This document shows positions 7,040 to 13,459 of a stretch of 17,827 nt of DNA, piece after piece (the stretch's first letter is position 1; each line of letters begins with the position of its first letter). Made by a program: the position numbers and the translations under genes. The stretch lies in contig JAQYVG010000035.1 in assembly GCA_030145595.1 (NCBI GenBank), positions 1-17,827 of the forward strand, given 5' to 3'. The stretch comes from Desulfobacterales bacterium. Its GTDB lineage: Bacteria > Desulfobacterota > Desulfobacteria > Desulfobacterales > UBA11574. The notes below the pieces were generated by a model that was given only the letters and a program-made list of their open reading frames with translations, did no database searches and was not told the DNA's origin.

Positions 7040-8464
7040 GCCTTTCTTTATCCATTTAAGCGGATCAACAGGTTTCCCGTGATGGCGCACCTCAAAATGG
7101 AGGCTGGGGCCGATCAGAGAACCTGTATCCCCGACCGTAGCGACCACCTGGCCTTTTTCGACAATATCGCCTTTGGAGGCGAAAAGTTCTTCGGTATGGG
7201 CATAAACCGTATAATAATTGTCTCCGTGATCGACAATTATCACATTGCCGTAACCTTTTAGCCAGCTGGCATAAAGAATTTTGCCGCCAAACACAGTACG
7301 AATCGGTTCGCCTCTGTCGGCTTGAATCACGATACCGCTGCGGAAATTTACCACATTAAATTTTCTATTTTTGTAAGGACCAAAATAATCGACTATCTTA
7401 CCCCTTACAGGCATATTAAGCAATCCTTTTAAAGAGGTAAAGTCTTTTGGTGAATTTTTTTTTATCTGACCGGAGGCTGCTGCTGCTGAACTTAATGATT
7501 TTATAATTATATTCAAATCTTTAGCTGCTTGTTTCAAGGATTCAATCGCCGCCTTTTCCAGAGTTCTTTTGCTGCGAATATCATCCAGCAGGCTTGCACG
7601 TTGCGCTCTCTTAGCAGCCATTATCTGGATTTGCTCTTCCAGATCGTCCTCCAAAGAGAGCTTTTCCTTTTTTTGGGTGTTCAGCCGGAACAGCAGCATT
7701 TGAAGCTCGAGTTTATTTTTCGAGAGGTTTTCCCTGGTATTCTGGTCATGTGAGAGAATTAGTTCCAGGTATTTTTTGCGTTGAAAAAGATTAAAGAGGG
7801 ATTCGGCCGAAGCCAGAACATTCAGGCGGCCCAGCCAGTTCAATTTGTATAGTGAGACCAGTCTTTTGGCTGCATATATTTCGTTTTCTTCAATTTTTTT
7901 CACCAGATCTTTTGATACAGCGGTGGTTTCCGAAATTTGTTTTTCAAGTGTGATCAGATCTGTGTTTGATTCCGAGGCCTTTTTTCTGGCAGTGTTCAGA
8001 GCTAGATCAATATGATTTAAGTTGTCGATAATGTTTAATTCCTTGGTAGTAAACATCTGAACTTCAGTTTCGCCCTTTTTAATTTGTAGGCTAATATTTT
8101 TCGCTTTTTCTCTGAAGCTTTTAATATCATTAACTTGATCCGCCTTTAGCTGCTTGTCAGTCAAAATTCCTGTTCCTATGATATTAACATACCGTTCGCG
8201 ATTGCGAATATAACCGATCTGTCCCTTGTATGAGATTTTGAGCCAGCCGTCGATTTGTTCCAGAATTCGAATCTTTGTGCCTTTGCGGAGAATCTTAAGA
8301 GAAGGGTAGGCCTGATTAGGTCCGGTTCGCAGGTGCAGCAAACTGGCGGTTATGATTCCGACTTGGGGCTGCGAAGCCTGAATTTCGGCCGAATGTTGGA
8401 TTAACAAGACCGTGGCGACAACAAGTATTAAGGCTTTAGAAAATGTTTGAGAGAAAGATAACAT
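7037..8464 (-). CDS. envC: EnvC-like murein hydrolase activator with SH3b, coiled coil and degenerate LytM domain
   Basis: The 475 residues (from the ATG at 8462-8464) comprise a signal peptide (about 1-31), an SH3b domain (about 35-96), a long coiled coil (about 105-320) and an M23/LytM domain (about 365-475). The first zinc motif HxGxD is replaced by RSGIV (375-379), while H423 in YAH and H456 in LHFE remain. Without the first His and Asp it cannot bind zinc normally, matching EnvC-type activators that switch on amidases rather than cutting peptidoglycan. The gene overlaps the end of ftsX by 37 bp, as expected for an FtsEX partner. The SH3b domain is not part of E. coli EnvC and may bind peptidoglycan. 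The start is uncertain: ATG at 8473 and TTG at 8491 are in frame; I prefer 8464 because GGGATGG lies 5 nt upstream and the signal peptide is then normal. Confidence 0.88.
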   Translation of the reverse strand: MLSFSQTFSKALILVVATVLLIQHSAEIQASQPQVGIITASLLHLRTGPNQAYPSLKILRKGTKIRILEQIDGWLKISYKGQIGYIRNRERYVNIIGTGILTDKQLKADQVNDIKSFREKAKNISLQIKKGETEVQMFTTKELNIIDNLNHIDLALNTARKKASESNTDLITLEKQISETTAVSKDLVKKIEENEIYAAKRLVSLYKLNWLGRLNVLASAESLFNLFQRKKYLELILSHDQNTRENLSKNKLELQMLLFRLNTQKKEKLSLEDDLEEQIQIMAAKRAQRASLLDDIRSKRTLEKAAIESLKQAAKDLNIIIKSLSSAAAASGQIKKNSPKDFTSLKGLLNMPVRGKIVDYFGPYKNRKFNVVNFRSGIVIQADRGEPIRTVFGGKILYASWLKGYGNVIIVDHGDNYYTVYAHTEELFASKGDIVEKGQVVATVGDTGSLIGPSLHFEVRHHGKPVDPLKWIKKG

Positions 8465-9306
8465 CCTAACCATCCCACACACGTACTGCAAAATATAAGT
8501 GCGCCGTAAACCTTAATAGAGAGAAATCTGACCGTAAAAAGGTCAGGGGCAAAGCTCTGTTGGACATTTGAAGATACAATAAGAAAGGTAACAAATAATG
8601 CAGCCAGGCCGATAGTTCCACCTAAAGCTCCCTGGATTATGCCTTCAATGTAAAAAGGAGCTTTGATGAAGCTGTCGGCGGCACCAACCAGACGCATGAT
8701 TTCTACCTCTTCGCGCCGTGTATAGAGTACAAGACGGATCGTATTGGCCACGATAAAAACAGCTGCCACAGAAAAAAGGCCGCCCAGGGCGAAGCCCGTC
8801 AATTTGAACAGGTTGAAGATATTCGTAAATCGTGCCAGCCACTTGTGAGCGTATTCGACATCGTTGATCTCGGGCAGCGCCTCAAGGCTGGTTGTCAGTC
8901 CCTCAATTTTTTCCTGGATTTGAGATGTTGGTATCATTCGGATTTCAAAAGCATCAGGGAGCGGGTTTTCCTTAAGATCGACAAAGAGAGAAGGTTGCCG
9001 TTTCATCTGGTCTTTCAGCATTTGCAGGCCTTCTTCTTTTGAGATGAATTTGACATTCTTGACCGCGTCAAAATCTTGAATTTTAAATTTCAATGCCCCA
9101 ATGTCGGCGCGAGGGATATCCGGCCTTAGATAGGCCATGATTCGAATATCTTTTTGCCAGGAACTGATGATATCGCTGGTGTTGACAAAAAAAAGCGCAA
9201 AAGCGCTGACAATAAGAATCGATATCGCAATGGTAATGATGGTCACCGCGTTCAAAAACTTGTGATCCAAAATGTCCTGGATAGCACGTTTATAGTGAAG
9301 AATCAT
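8428..9306 (-). CDS. ftsX: Cell division protein FtsX, ABC-transporter-like permease
   Basis: The 292-residue inner-membrane protein has the FtsX plan: a short cytoplasmic N-terminus, TM1 (about 21-42), a periplasmic domain (about 43-165) containing the ECD that contacts EnvC-type activators, and three C-terminal helices (about 168-192, 220-248, 262-285). Between TM2 and TM3 is YTRREEVEIMRLVGA, the conserved cytoplasmic segment that couples to the ATPase FtsE. It relays ATP hydrolysis by FtsE to the periplasmic activator encoded next. The ATG at 9304-9306 has only a weak, distant ribosome binding site (AAGAGTG). ftsE and ftsX normally overlap or almost touch; here 165 bp with a palindromic repeat separate them. 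Confidence 0.95.
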   Translation of the reverse strand: MILHYKRAIQDILDHKFLNAVTIITIAISILIVSAFALFFVNTSDIISSWQKDIRIMAYLRPDIPRADIGALKFKIQDFDAVKNVKFISKEEGLQMLKDQMKRQPSLFVDLKENPLPDAFEIRMIPTSQIQEKIEGLTTSLEALPEINDVEYAHKWLARFTNIFNLFKLTGFALGGLFSVAAVFIVANTIRLVLYTRREEVEIMRLVGAADSFIKAPFYIEGIIQGALGGTIGLAALFVTFLIVSSNVQQSFAPDLFTVRFLSIKVYGALIFCSTCVGWLGCYLSLKHFLKP

Positions 9307-9355
9307 AAATAATTGGTCACTCTTAAATCGTTTGTAAAAAAAGCGAACTCATCAG

Positions 9356-9458
9356 GTGTTTAGTGTTTGGTTTTTAGTCTTTAGTGTTCTGTTTCAATTA
9401 TATAAAGATATACCAAATTTGTCATATCACAAAACACAAAAGACAAAACACTAAACCA
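9356..9458. repeat. Imperfect palindromic repeat between ftsE and ftsX
   Basis: The left arm (9356-9394) is built of TTTAGTGTTT, a short insert, and GTCTTTAGTGTTCTGT. The right arm (9428-9458), read on the other strand, is TTTAGTGTTT, one base, and GTCTTTTGTGTTTTGT. The blocks match 10 of 10 and 14 of 16. A 33-bp AT-rich centre lies between. The region is also internally repetitive (AGTGTT units). It holds no gene. It looks like a dispersed REP-type element inserted into the operon; no target duplication was recognised. Confidence 0.6.
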
Positions 9459-9471
9459 CTTTTGCAAGCAG

Positions 9472-10155
9472 TTACGCTGAAGGCTGAACACAGCCCTGTT
9501 TCAAATGGACAATGCGGCCGCCAATTTTATTAAGCAACTCTTTGTCGTGGGTTGCGATGACAAGCGTGGTGCCTCGAGTGTGGAATTTTTTAAGAAGTTC
9601 AATAATTATATTGGCAGAGTCTGAGTCCAGACTGCCGGTAGGTTCGTCGGCAAGGATGATTATCGGGTCGCCGACAACAGCCCTGGCAACAGCTACTCTT
9701 TGCTGTTCGCCACCGGAAAGAATCGGGGGAAACGAATCGATTCTTTCTTCCATTCCGACAGTTCTGAGCACACTTCTTACCTTTTTCTGGATCAAGCGCC
9801 TTTGTTTTCCCATAGCTTCGAGAACAATTGCAACGTTATCAAATACGGTTTTGGTAGGTATCAGCTTGTAGTCCTGAAATATTATTCCAAGCTTGCGTCT
9901 TAAAAAGGGTATGCGTTTGCTAGAAATCCGCGCCAGATTCATGCCGTCAACCAATATTTGCCCTGCCGATACTTTTTCATCAAGATACAAAAGCTTCAGC
10001 AGTGTTGTTTTGCCTGCTCCGCTGGGACCGCTGATTAACAGGGAGTCGTTTTTGGGAATATCAAGGGTGACGTCGGTCAGAGCATTCTTGCCGCCGTATT
10101 TTTTATAAACATGGAAAATTTGAATAATTGAATTTTTGCTTTGAGTGTCAATCAT
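9472..10155 (-). CDS. ftsE: Cell division ATP-binding protein FtsE
   Basis: The 227 residues form a complete ABC ATPase: Walker A GPSGAGKTT (43-51), Q-loop Q94, signature LSGGEQQ (146-152), Walker B IIILADE (165-171), D-loop SLD (175-177) and H-loop ATHD (201-204). The protein pairs with FtsX at the inner membrane, where ATP hydrolysis drives the conformational change that activates EnvC-controlled peptidoglycan hydrolysis at the septum. The start codon overlaps the stop of the TolC-family gene (ATGA, 4 bp), showing translational coupling to it. The C-terminus is short with no extra domain. LolD or MacB-type ATPases are related, but the order ftsE-ftsX-envC settles the call. Confidence 0.95.
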   Translation of the reverse strand: MIDTQSKNSIIQIFHVYKKYGGKNALTDVTLDIPKNDSLLISGPSGAGKTTLLKLLYLDEKVSAGQILVDGMNLARISSKRIPFLRRKLGIIFQDYKLIPTKTVFDNVAIVLEAMGKQRRLIQKKVRSVLRTVGMEERIDSFPPILSGGEQQRVAVARAVVGDPIIILADEPTGSLDSDSANIIIELLKKFHTRGTTLVIATHDKELLNKIGGRIVHLKQGCVQPSA

Positions 10156-11474
10156 TCAATAATCTCTTGACCAATGGCCCGGTATAGAGCAGCTTTTGAT
10201 ATTTTAAATGCGTACAAAGCTTTATAATAATTGGTAATTGTTTTGGAAAGGAGTGTCTGGGCATCCAGAACGTCGGTGGAGGTGGCTACCTGTGCTTTGT
10301 AACGCTCCTCGTTAATTCTGAAGTTTTCTTTGGCCTGTTCAATGGCCTGTCCAACCGTGACAATAGCCTTTTCCGCTTCTTGTGTTCTCAGATAGGCTTT
10401 TTTTACCTGAAGATGAATGTTGTCGAGAATTTCTGTTTTTTGAAGCTGCGCCTGAGATAAACGGGAATGTTTCTCATGGATTCCGTATGTAGTTCGGCCC
10501 CACTCCCAGAAATTCCATGATGCTGTGGCTAAAATGTTCCAGCCGCTGGGATCAATAGTACCTGTTCCGCCGTCAACATTCCAATCGGTTCCGACGTTGA
10601 AATAACTGCCCTGGAGGTCAATTGAGGGGTAATAATTTTTTCTGGCAAGCGTTACCTCCTTTTCCGCAATTTCAACCTCCAACGTGGCCACCTTAATTTC
10701 CAGCCGGTTTTTGTCAGCTTCGGAAAAACAATAATCAAGATCTTGCTTAAATGAAAAATAATCTGTAATATCATCTATTTTTACGGGGGTATCCAGTGGT
10801 CTGCGCAAGAGAATGTTAAAGTCCGATTCAGCATTTTCCAAGTTATTTCTAGCAACAATCAACTCCTGCTTAGCATTGGCCAACTCAACCTGGGCCTGCA
10901 GATAATCATTTAAAGGGGTCATCCCGACCTGATAGTAATTCTGGGCCACTTCCTTTTGAGCCTGGATTTGTGTTACGGTTTTTTGGGCGACATCAAGCAG
11001 TTTTTGGGCCTCTAACATTGAAAAGTAGATATTTTTGGCATTAAAGATAATATTTTGGCGAACGAGTTTTTCGTTGATTTCCGCCACATCGAGACCCAGG
11101 CTTGCGATCTTATACTGATTTAAATTAGCAAACCCTGTAAAGATCGGCTGAGTGACCGTGGTTGTAAAAGAGTATTCCTGTGTAGAGCCCAATACGAGTC
11201 CGCCGAATGTAGAGGCTTCATCATGACGATTAAATTTGTAGGTAACATTAAAGGTTGGGAGAAAAAATGTTTTCTGTTCTTTTTGGGTGGCCTGAGCCGC
11301 CTTTGTCCCTTCTTGGGATGATTGTAATCCGAGATTGGCCTCTATGGCGCTTTCGATCGTCTGTGCGAGGGTCAATAGTTCAACGGGTTTTTCAGCGGCA
11401 AAAACCGAAAAAGTTAATGCCAGGCCTATCAGGAAGTTTGCCAATAGAGACGGGAAGATTTTTTGCAATATCAT
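10152..11474 (-). CDS. TolC-family outer membrane channel protein
   Basis: The 440 residues comprise a signal peptide (1-26, ending FSVFAA) followed by two outer-membrane-efflux repeats of the TolC family. These are long helical stretches (about 30-75, 140-215, 240-270, 340-435) alternating with beta segments (about 72-115 and 280-320, the latter ending WNFWEWGRTTYG). Such proteins form trimeric channels through the outer membrane and periplasm, served by an inner-membrane pump and an adaptor. No adaptor or RND pump is nearby; the next gene, coupled by a 4-bp overlap, is ftsE. The ATG at 11472-11474 has its best Shine-Dalgarno (GGAGGT) 16 nt away, longer than usual. It is the first gene of the operon, behind the promoter at 11651-11679 and a leader of about 170 nt. 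The family call is firm; the substrate is unknown. Confidence 0.92.
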   Translation of the reverse strand: MILQKIFPSLLANFLIGLALTFSVFAAEKPVELLTLAQTIESAIEANLGLQSSQEGTKAAQATQKEQKTFFLPTFNVTYKFNRHDEASTFGGLVLGSTQEYSFTTTVTQPIFTGFANLNQYKIASLGLDVAEINEKLVRQNIIFNAKNIYFSMLEAQKLLDVAQKTVTQIQAQKEVAQNYYQVGMTPLNDYLQAQVELANAKQELIVARNNLENAESDFNILLRRPLDTPVKIDDITDYFSFKQDLDYCFSEADKNRLEIKVATLEVEIAEKEVTLARKNYYPSIDLQGSYFNVGTDWNVDGGTGTIDPSGWNILATASWNFWEWGRTTYGIHEKHSRLSQAQLQKTEILDNIHLQVKKAYLRTQEAEKAIVTVGQAIEQAKENFRINEERYKAQVATSTDVLDAQTLLSKTITNYYKALYAFKISKAALYRAIGQEIIE

Positions 11475-11510
11475 AATATTATTATCTGAAACCTCCGAAT
11501 AAAGTTTTTA

Positions 11511-11653
11511 TCGCGGGTTTTGAATTGACCCGCGAGATTTTTATTGATATGCGAGGATTGAGTTGAAGGAGTGCTGTCAACAGTTTTCCTTGCTCAGAGC
11601 CTCCACTGAATCCCATTAAACAGGCTTCTTCCATTTCGGTGGAGGCTTTTTTT
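11511..11653 (+). ncRNA. Candidate structured RNA or leader ending in an intrinsic terminator
   Basis: On the plus strand three hairpins follow one another: TCGCGGGT/ACCCGCGA (11511-11518 and 11528-11535), AAGGA/TCCTT enclosing CTGT/ACAG (11566-11591), and the terminator at 11598-11653. No plus-strand protein gene lies upstream in the intergenic region, so the terminator must end either a small RNA or a pyrE leader transcript (attenuation). No known riboswitch consensus was recognised, and no clear plus-strand promoter was found upstream, so this is a candidate only. Only a 5-codon frame (ATG at about 11549) lies inside. Confidence 0.4.
11598..11653 (+). terminator. Strong Rho-independent terminator (plus strand)
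   Basis: AGCCTCCACTGAA (11598-11610) pairs with TTCGGTGGAGGCT (11635-11647), a 13-bp stem with one G-T pair and a 24-nt loop, followed by seven T. It lies 124 bp before pyrE and has no coding gene in front of it. Its T-run overlaps the -10 element of the divergent tolC-family promoter. Confidence 0.8.
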
Positions 11654-11679
11654 ATACCGAATCAGCATTTTAAAATCAA
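11651..11679 (-). promoter_or_regulatory. Sigma70-like promoter for the TolC-ftsEX-envC operon
   Basis: On the minus strand TTGATT (11674-11679) and TATAAA (11651-11656) are separated by exactly 17 bp. Transcription would start near 11644, giving a leader of about 170 nt before the TolC-family ATG. The leader contains the complement of the hairpins listed for the other strand. Confidence 0.65.
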
Positions 11680-11728
11680 CAGTTTCTTGGATAGTATTTT
11701 TTTTCTAAAACTACAACCACTAACAATG

Positions 11729-11746
11729 ATCGAGTTTTGACTCGAT
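11729..11746 (+). promoter_or_regulatory. Short perfect hairpin upstream of pyrE
   Basis: ATCGAGT (11729-11735), loop TTTG, ACTCGAT (11740-11746). It lies 31 bp before the pyrE start codon, ahead of the GGAG ribosome binding site at 11763-11766. It could be an operator or an mRNA leader hairpin; no regulator is known from the sequence. Confidence 0.45.
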
Positions 11747-11777
11747 TGAGGTTTAAACAAATGGAGCCGCGGATAAA

Positions 11778-12341
11778 ATGAAAAAGGAACTTATCGACCT
11801 GCTCTGCCGCAAATCGTTTAAATACAGCCAGGAGCCGACCTTTAAGCTGGTGTCAGGTAAAATGAGCCATTTTTATGTGAACTGCAAGCCAGCGACGTTG
11901 AGCCCCAGAGGGATGTTTCTGGCCGGCAATCTTATATTTGACACAATTGAAAATTTAAATCTGGACGGAATCGGGGGGCTTACATTCGGTGCCGATCCTA
12001 TTGCAATTGCTGCGGCGTTTGTCTCCGAATTGAGAGACAAACCTGTCAAGGCCTTTTCAATTCGCAAGACCCGTAAGGATCATGGGATTGTCCGGTGGAT
12101 CGAAGGGGATATGAACCCGGACGAACGGGTTGCCGTTATCGATGATGTCGCCACTACCGGGGGGTCTACTATTAAGGCGATTGAACGCGCCCGGTCAGAG
12201 GGGCTGGATGTTGTCAAGGCGGTTATTTTGGTTGACCGTCAGGAAGGCGGGCTTGAAAATATTCGTCAACATGTGACGGATGCTGTAGCGGTTATTACCA
12301 GGGATGAGTTGATGGCGCGCTGGAAGCTACAAGGAACTTAA
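11778..12341 (+). CDS. pyrE: Orotate phosphoribosyltransferase
   Basis: The 187-residue cytoplasmic enzyme of pyrimidine biosynthesis transfers ribose phosphate from PRPP to orotate to make OMP. The type I phosphoribosyltransferase PRPP motif is VAVIDDVATTGGST (118-131). The N-terminal FKLVSGKMSHFYVNCK segment carries the substrate-binding residues, and RKTRKDHGIVRWIEG (94-108) is the flexible catalytic loop with its basic residues. Length fits the family. The ATG at 11778 is preceded by GGAG, 11 nt away. The gene stands alone, divergent from the TolC-family operon, with no other pyr gene in view. The upstream terminator and hairpin suggest control by premature termination, which would fit pyrimidine genes, but that is inference. 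Confidence 0.96.
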   Translation: MKKELIDLLCRKSFKYSQEPTFKLVSGKMSHFYVNCKPATLSPRGMFLAGNLIFDTIENLNLDGIGGLTFGADPIAIAAAFVSELRDKPVKAFSIRKTRKDHGIVRWIEGDMNPDERVAVIDDVATTGGSTIKAIERARSEGLDVVKAVILVDRQEGGLENIRQHVTDAVAVITRDELMARWKLQGT

Positions 12342-12453
12342 TACCTTAGGAATACTGAACAACGGTTATAAAATTAAAGGACTTAAAACGCTAAGATATG
12401 AATCGGCGTATATTTTTGAAAATCATACCTCATCGAGTCGTTTGCGCATCGAT

Positions 12454-12499
12454 GTGGTAAAAAAGTATCACTTTATGTGATAAAAAAGTGTCACTTTAT
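12454..12499. repeat. Tandem 23-bp direct repeat with an internal palindrome
   Basis: Two adjacent 23-bp units (12454-12476 and 12477-12499) differ at two positions. Each runs GTGRTAAAAAAGTR and then TCACTTTAT. Across the unit junction TATCAC and GTGATA form a 6-bp inverted repeat with a 5-bp spacer. This is typical of a regulator binding array or a repeat scar; the function is unknown. Confidence 0.7.
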
Positions 12500-12745
12500 T
12501 TGCTTTTTCTTGTCATTATTATCCATTTCTCAGAACCTTCCTGAAAAAACATAATCCCATAATTATTAATTTATTTAATATAAATAATTAGTTGGATGGT
12601 ACTCGGGTAACGTTAAAAAAAACTGTCATTTAAACGGCATAAGATTTGCATTGAATGATTTGCAAAGAAGATAACGTGGAATCAAATGGCACCTATTTCC
12701 ATAGGCAAAAAAAATCTTTTCAGTGAAAGTTTCAAAAAAAATTAT

Positions 12746-12754
12746 AAGGAGGTG
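12746..12754 (+). promoter_or_regulatory. Shine-Dalgarno that fixes a TTG start
   Basis: AAGGAGGTG, almost fully complementary to the 16S 3' end, lies 6 nt before the TTG at 12761. The upstream ATG at 12686 has no such signal, so TTG is the start of the LysM lipoprotein. Confidence 0.85.
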
Positions 12755-12760
12755 AGTAAA

Positions 12761-13087
12761 TTGAAAAAGGTATTATTAAGTCTAATTCTTGTCAGTTCTC
12801 TTGTCTTTATGACCGGATGTGCGCAATCTAGGAAAGTTAAAAGAACAAAATATCCAAAACAGACAAAACAGAAAAACTATACAAAACCGAAAAAACATAT
12901 AAATGGATTAAGTATTTATAAGGTTCGACGAGGAGACAGTCTTTCCGGGATCGCTAAAAAACATAAGATGGATTTTAATAAATTTCTTCGTGTCAACCGC
13001 TTGACGGCAAGGAGTACTATACATCCCGGACAACAACTTTATATTGAACCCAATAGTGAGTTGCGCAAGCGTTTTATGAGTTACTAA
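12761..13087 (+). CDS. Small LysM-domain lipoprotein
   Basis: The 108 residues start at the TTG fixed by a strong ribosome binding site. The N-terminus MKKVLLSLILVSSLVFMTGC is a lipoprotein signal with lipobox MTGC (Cys20). A very basic Lys/Thr/Gln-rich linker (22-48) is followed by one LysM domain (about 50-95) with YKVRRGDSLSGIAKK, an Asn-containing VNRL segment and IHPGQQLYI, as usual for peptidoglycan binding. The protein is probably tethered to a membrane and bound to the cell wall; no enzymatic domain is present. It stands alone between long repeat-rich intergenic regions, so its partners are unknown. The length suits a one-domain LysM lipoprotein, and no frameshift is seen. Confidence 0.88.
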   Translation: MKKVLLSLILVSSLVFMTGCAQSRKVKRTKYPKQTKQKNYTKPKKHINGLSIYKVRRGDSLSGIAKKHKMDFNKFLRVNRLTARSTIHPGQQLYIEPNSELRKRFMSY

Positions 13088-13237
13088 GAGGGTTTTTCTT
13101 CGCTCTTGGATCCAAGAGGGCCTCCGAGGGCAGCAGTCCGACAGATTTGGATATGATGGATGCATGACCTTGATATGGTCATATGGTAGGAGACTACCAA
13201 GAAGGTATTATAACTGAAAATCGTTGGAATAAAATGT

Positions 13238-13366
13238 GGATCATCTCCAAAAGAGTTGGAGTGATCCTAAGGATTCAAGGGGCCAAGGATTCAGAAGAAG
13301 ATTTGAAAGCAAAAACTTGACCCCTTGAATCCTTGGACCTTCTTCTCCAACTAAATTGGAGAAGAA
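13238..13366. repeat. Three-stem palindromic repeat block
   Basis: Two outer hairpins share the core CTCCAA-N5-TTGGAG. The first (13238-13267) extends with GGATCA/TGATCC around one bulged T. The second (13340-13366) is a perfect 11-bp stem, TTCTTCTCCAA/TTGGAGAAGAA. Between them AAGGATTCAAGGGG (13269-13282) pairs perfectly with CCCCTTGAATCCTT (13321-13334). This looks like a composite REP/BIME-type element in the leader of the AEC permease gene. No terminal T-run is present. Confidence 0.7.
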
Positions 13367-13446
13367 CCTAAAATGTTAATTTTGTTGGGATATGATCAAT
13401 ATGGTTGAATAAAAGAATAATCGGATAAGATCAAATTATCTACTAC

Positions 13447-13453
13447 GGAGGTG
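13447..13453 (+). promoter_or_regulatory. Shine-Dalgarno that fixes the permease start
   Basis: GGAGGTG lies 6 nt before the ATG at 13460. The in-frame GTG at 13451 is part of this signal, so it is not the start. Confidence 0.85.
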
Positions 13454-13459
13454 AAAAAA

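Larger units (their letters stand above)
12342..12760. other. AT-rich intergenic region between pyrE and the LysM lipoprotein gene
   Basis: There is no gene in this stretch of about 420 bp. It holds a tandem 23-bp repeat (12454-12499, listed separately) and an AT-only stem TAATTATT (12560-12567) / AATAATTA (12583-12590) that may weakly terminate transcription. A possible weak promoter, TTGCAT with GATAAC 18 bp downstream, begins near 12646. The open frame can be extended back to an ATG at 12686, but the ribosome binding site shows translation begins at 12761. Confidence 0.5.
13088..13459. other. Repeat-rich intergenic region before the AEC permease
   Basis: No gene is present. Starting at the left it contains: a perfect 16-bp palindrome (13103-13118, CTCTTGGATCCAAGAG); a hairpin ATGACC/GGTCAT (13164-13182); a hairpin TGGTAG-GAGA-CTACCA (13184-13199); and the three-stem repeat block at 13238-13366, listed separately. 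No hairpin has a T-run, so no clear terminator for the LysM gene is visible, and no convincing promoter for the permease was found. Confidence 0.6.

Noticed and set aside
13103..13366. CRISPR-like array
   Set aside because: The repeats are inverted stems of different lengths, not regularly spaced direct repeats with spacers, and no cas gene is nearby.
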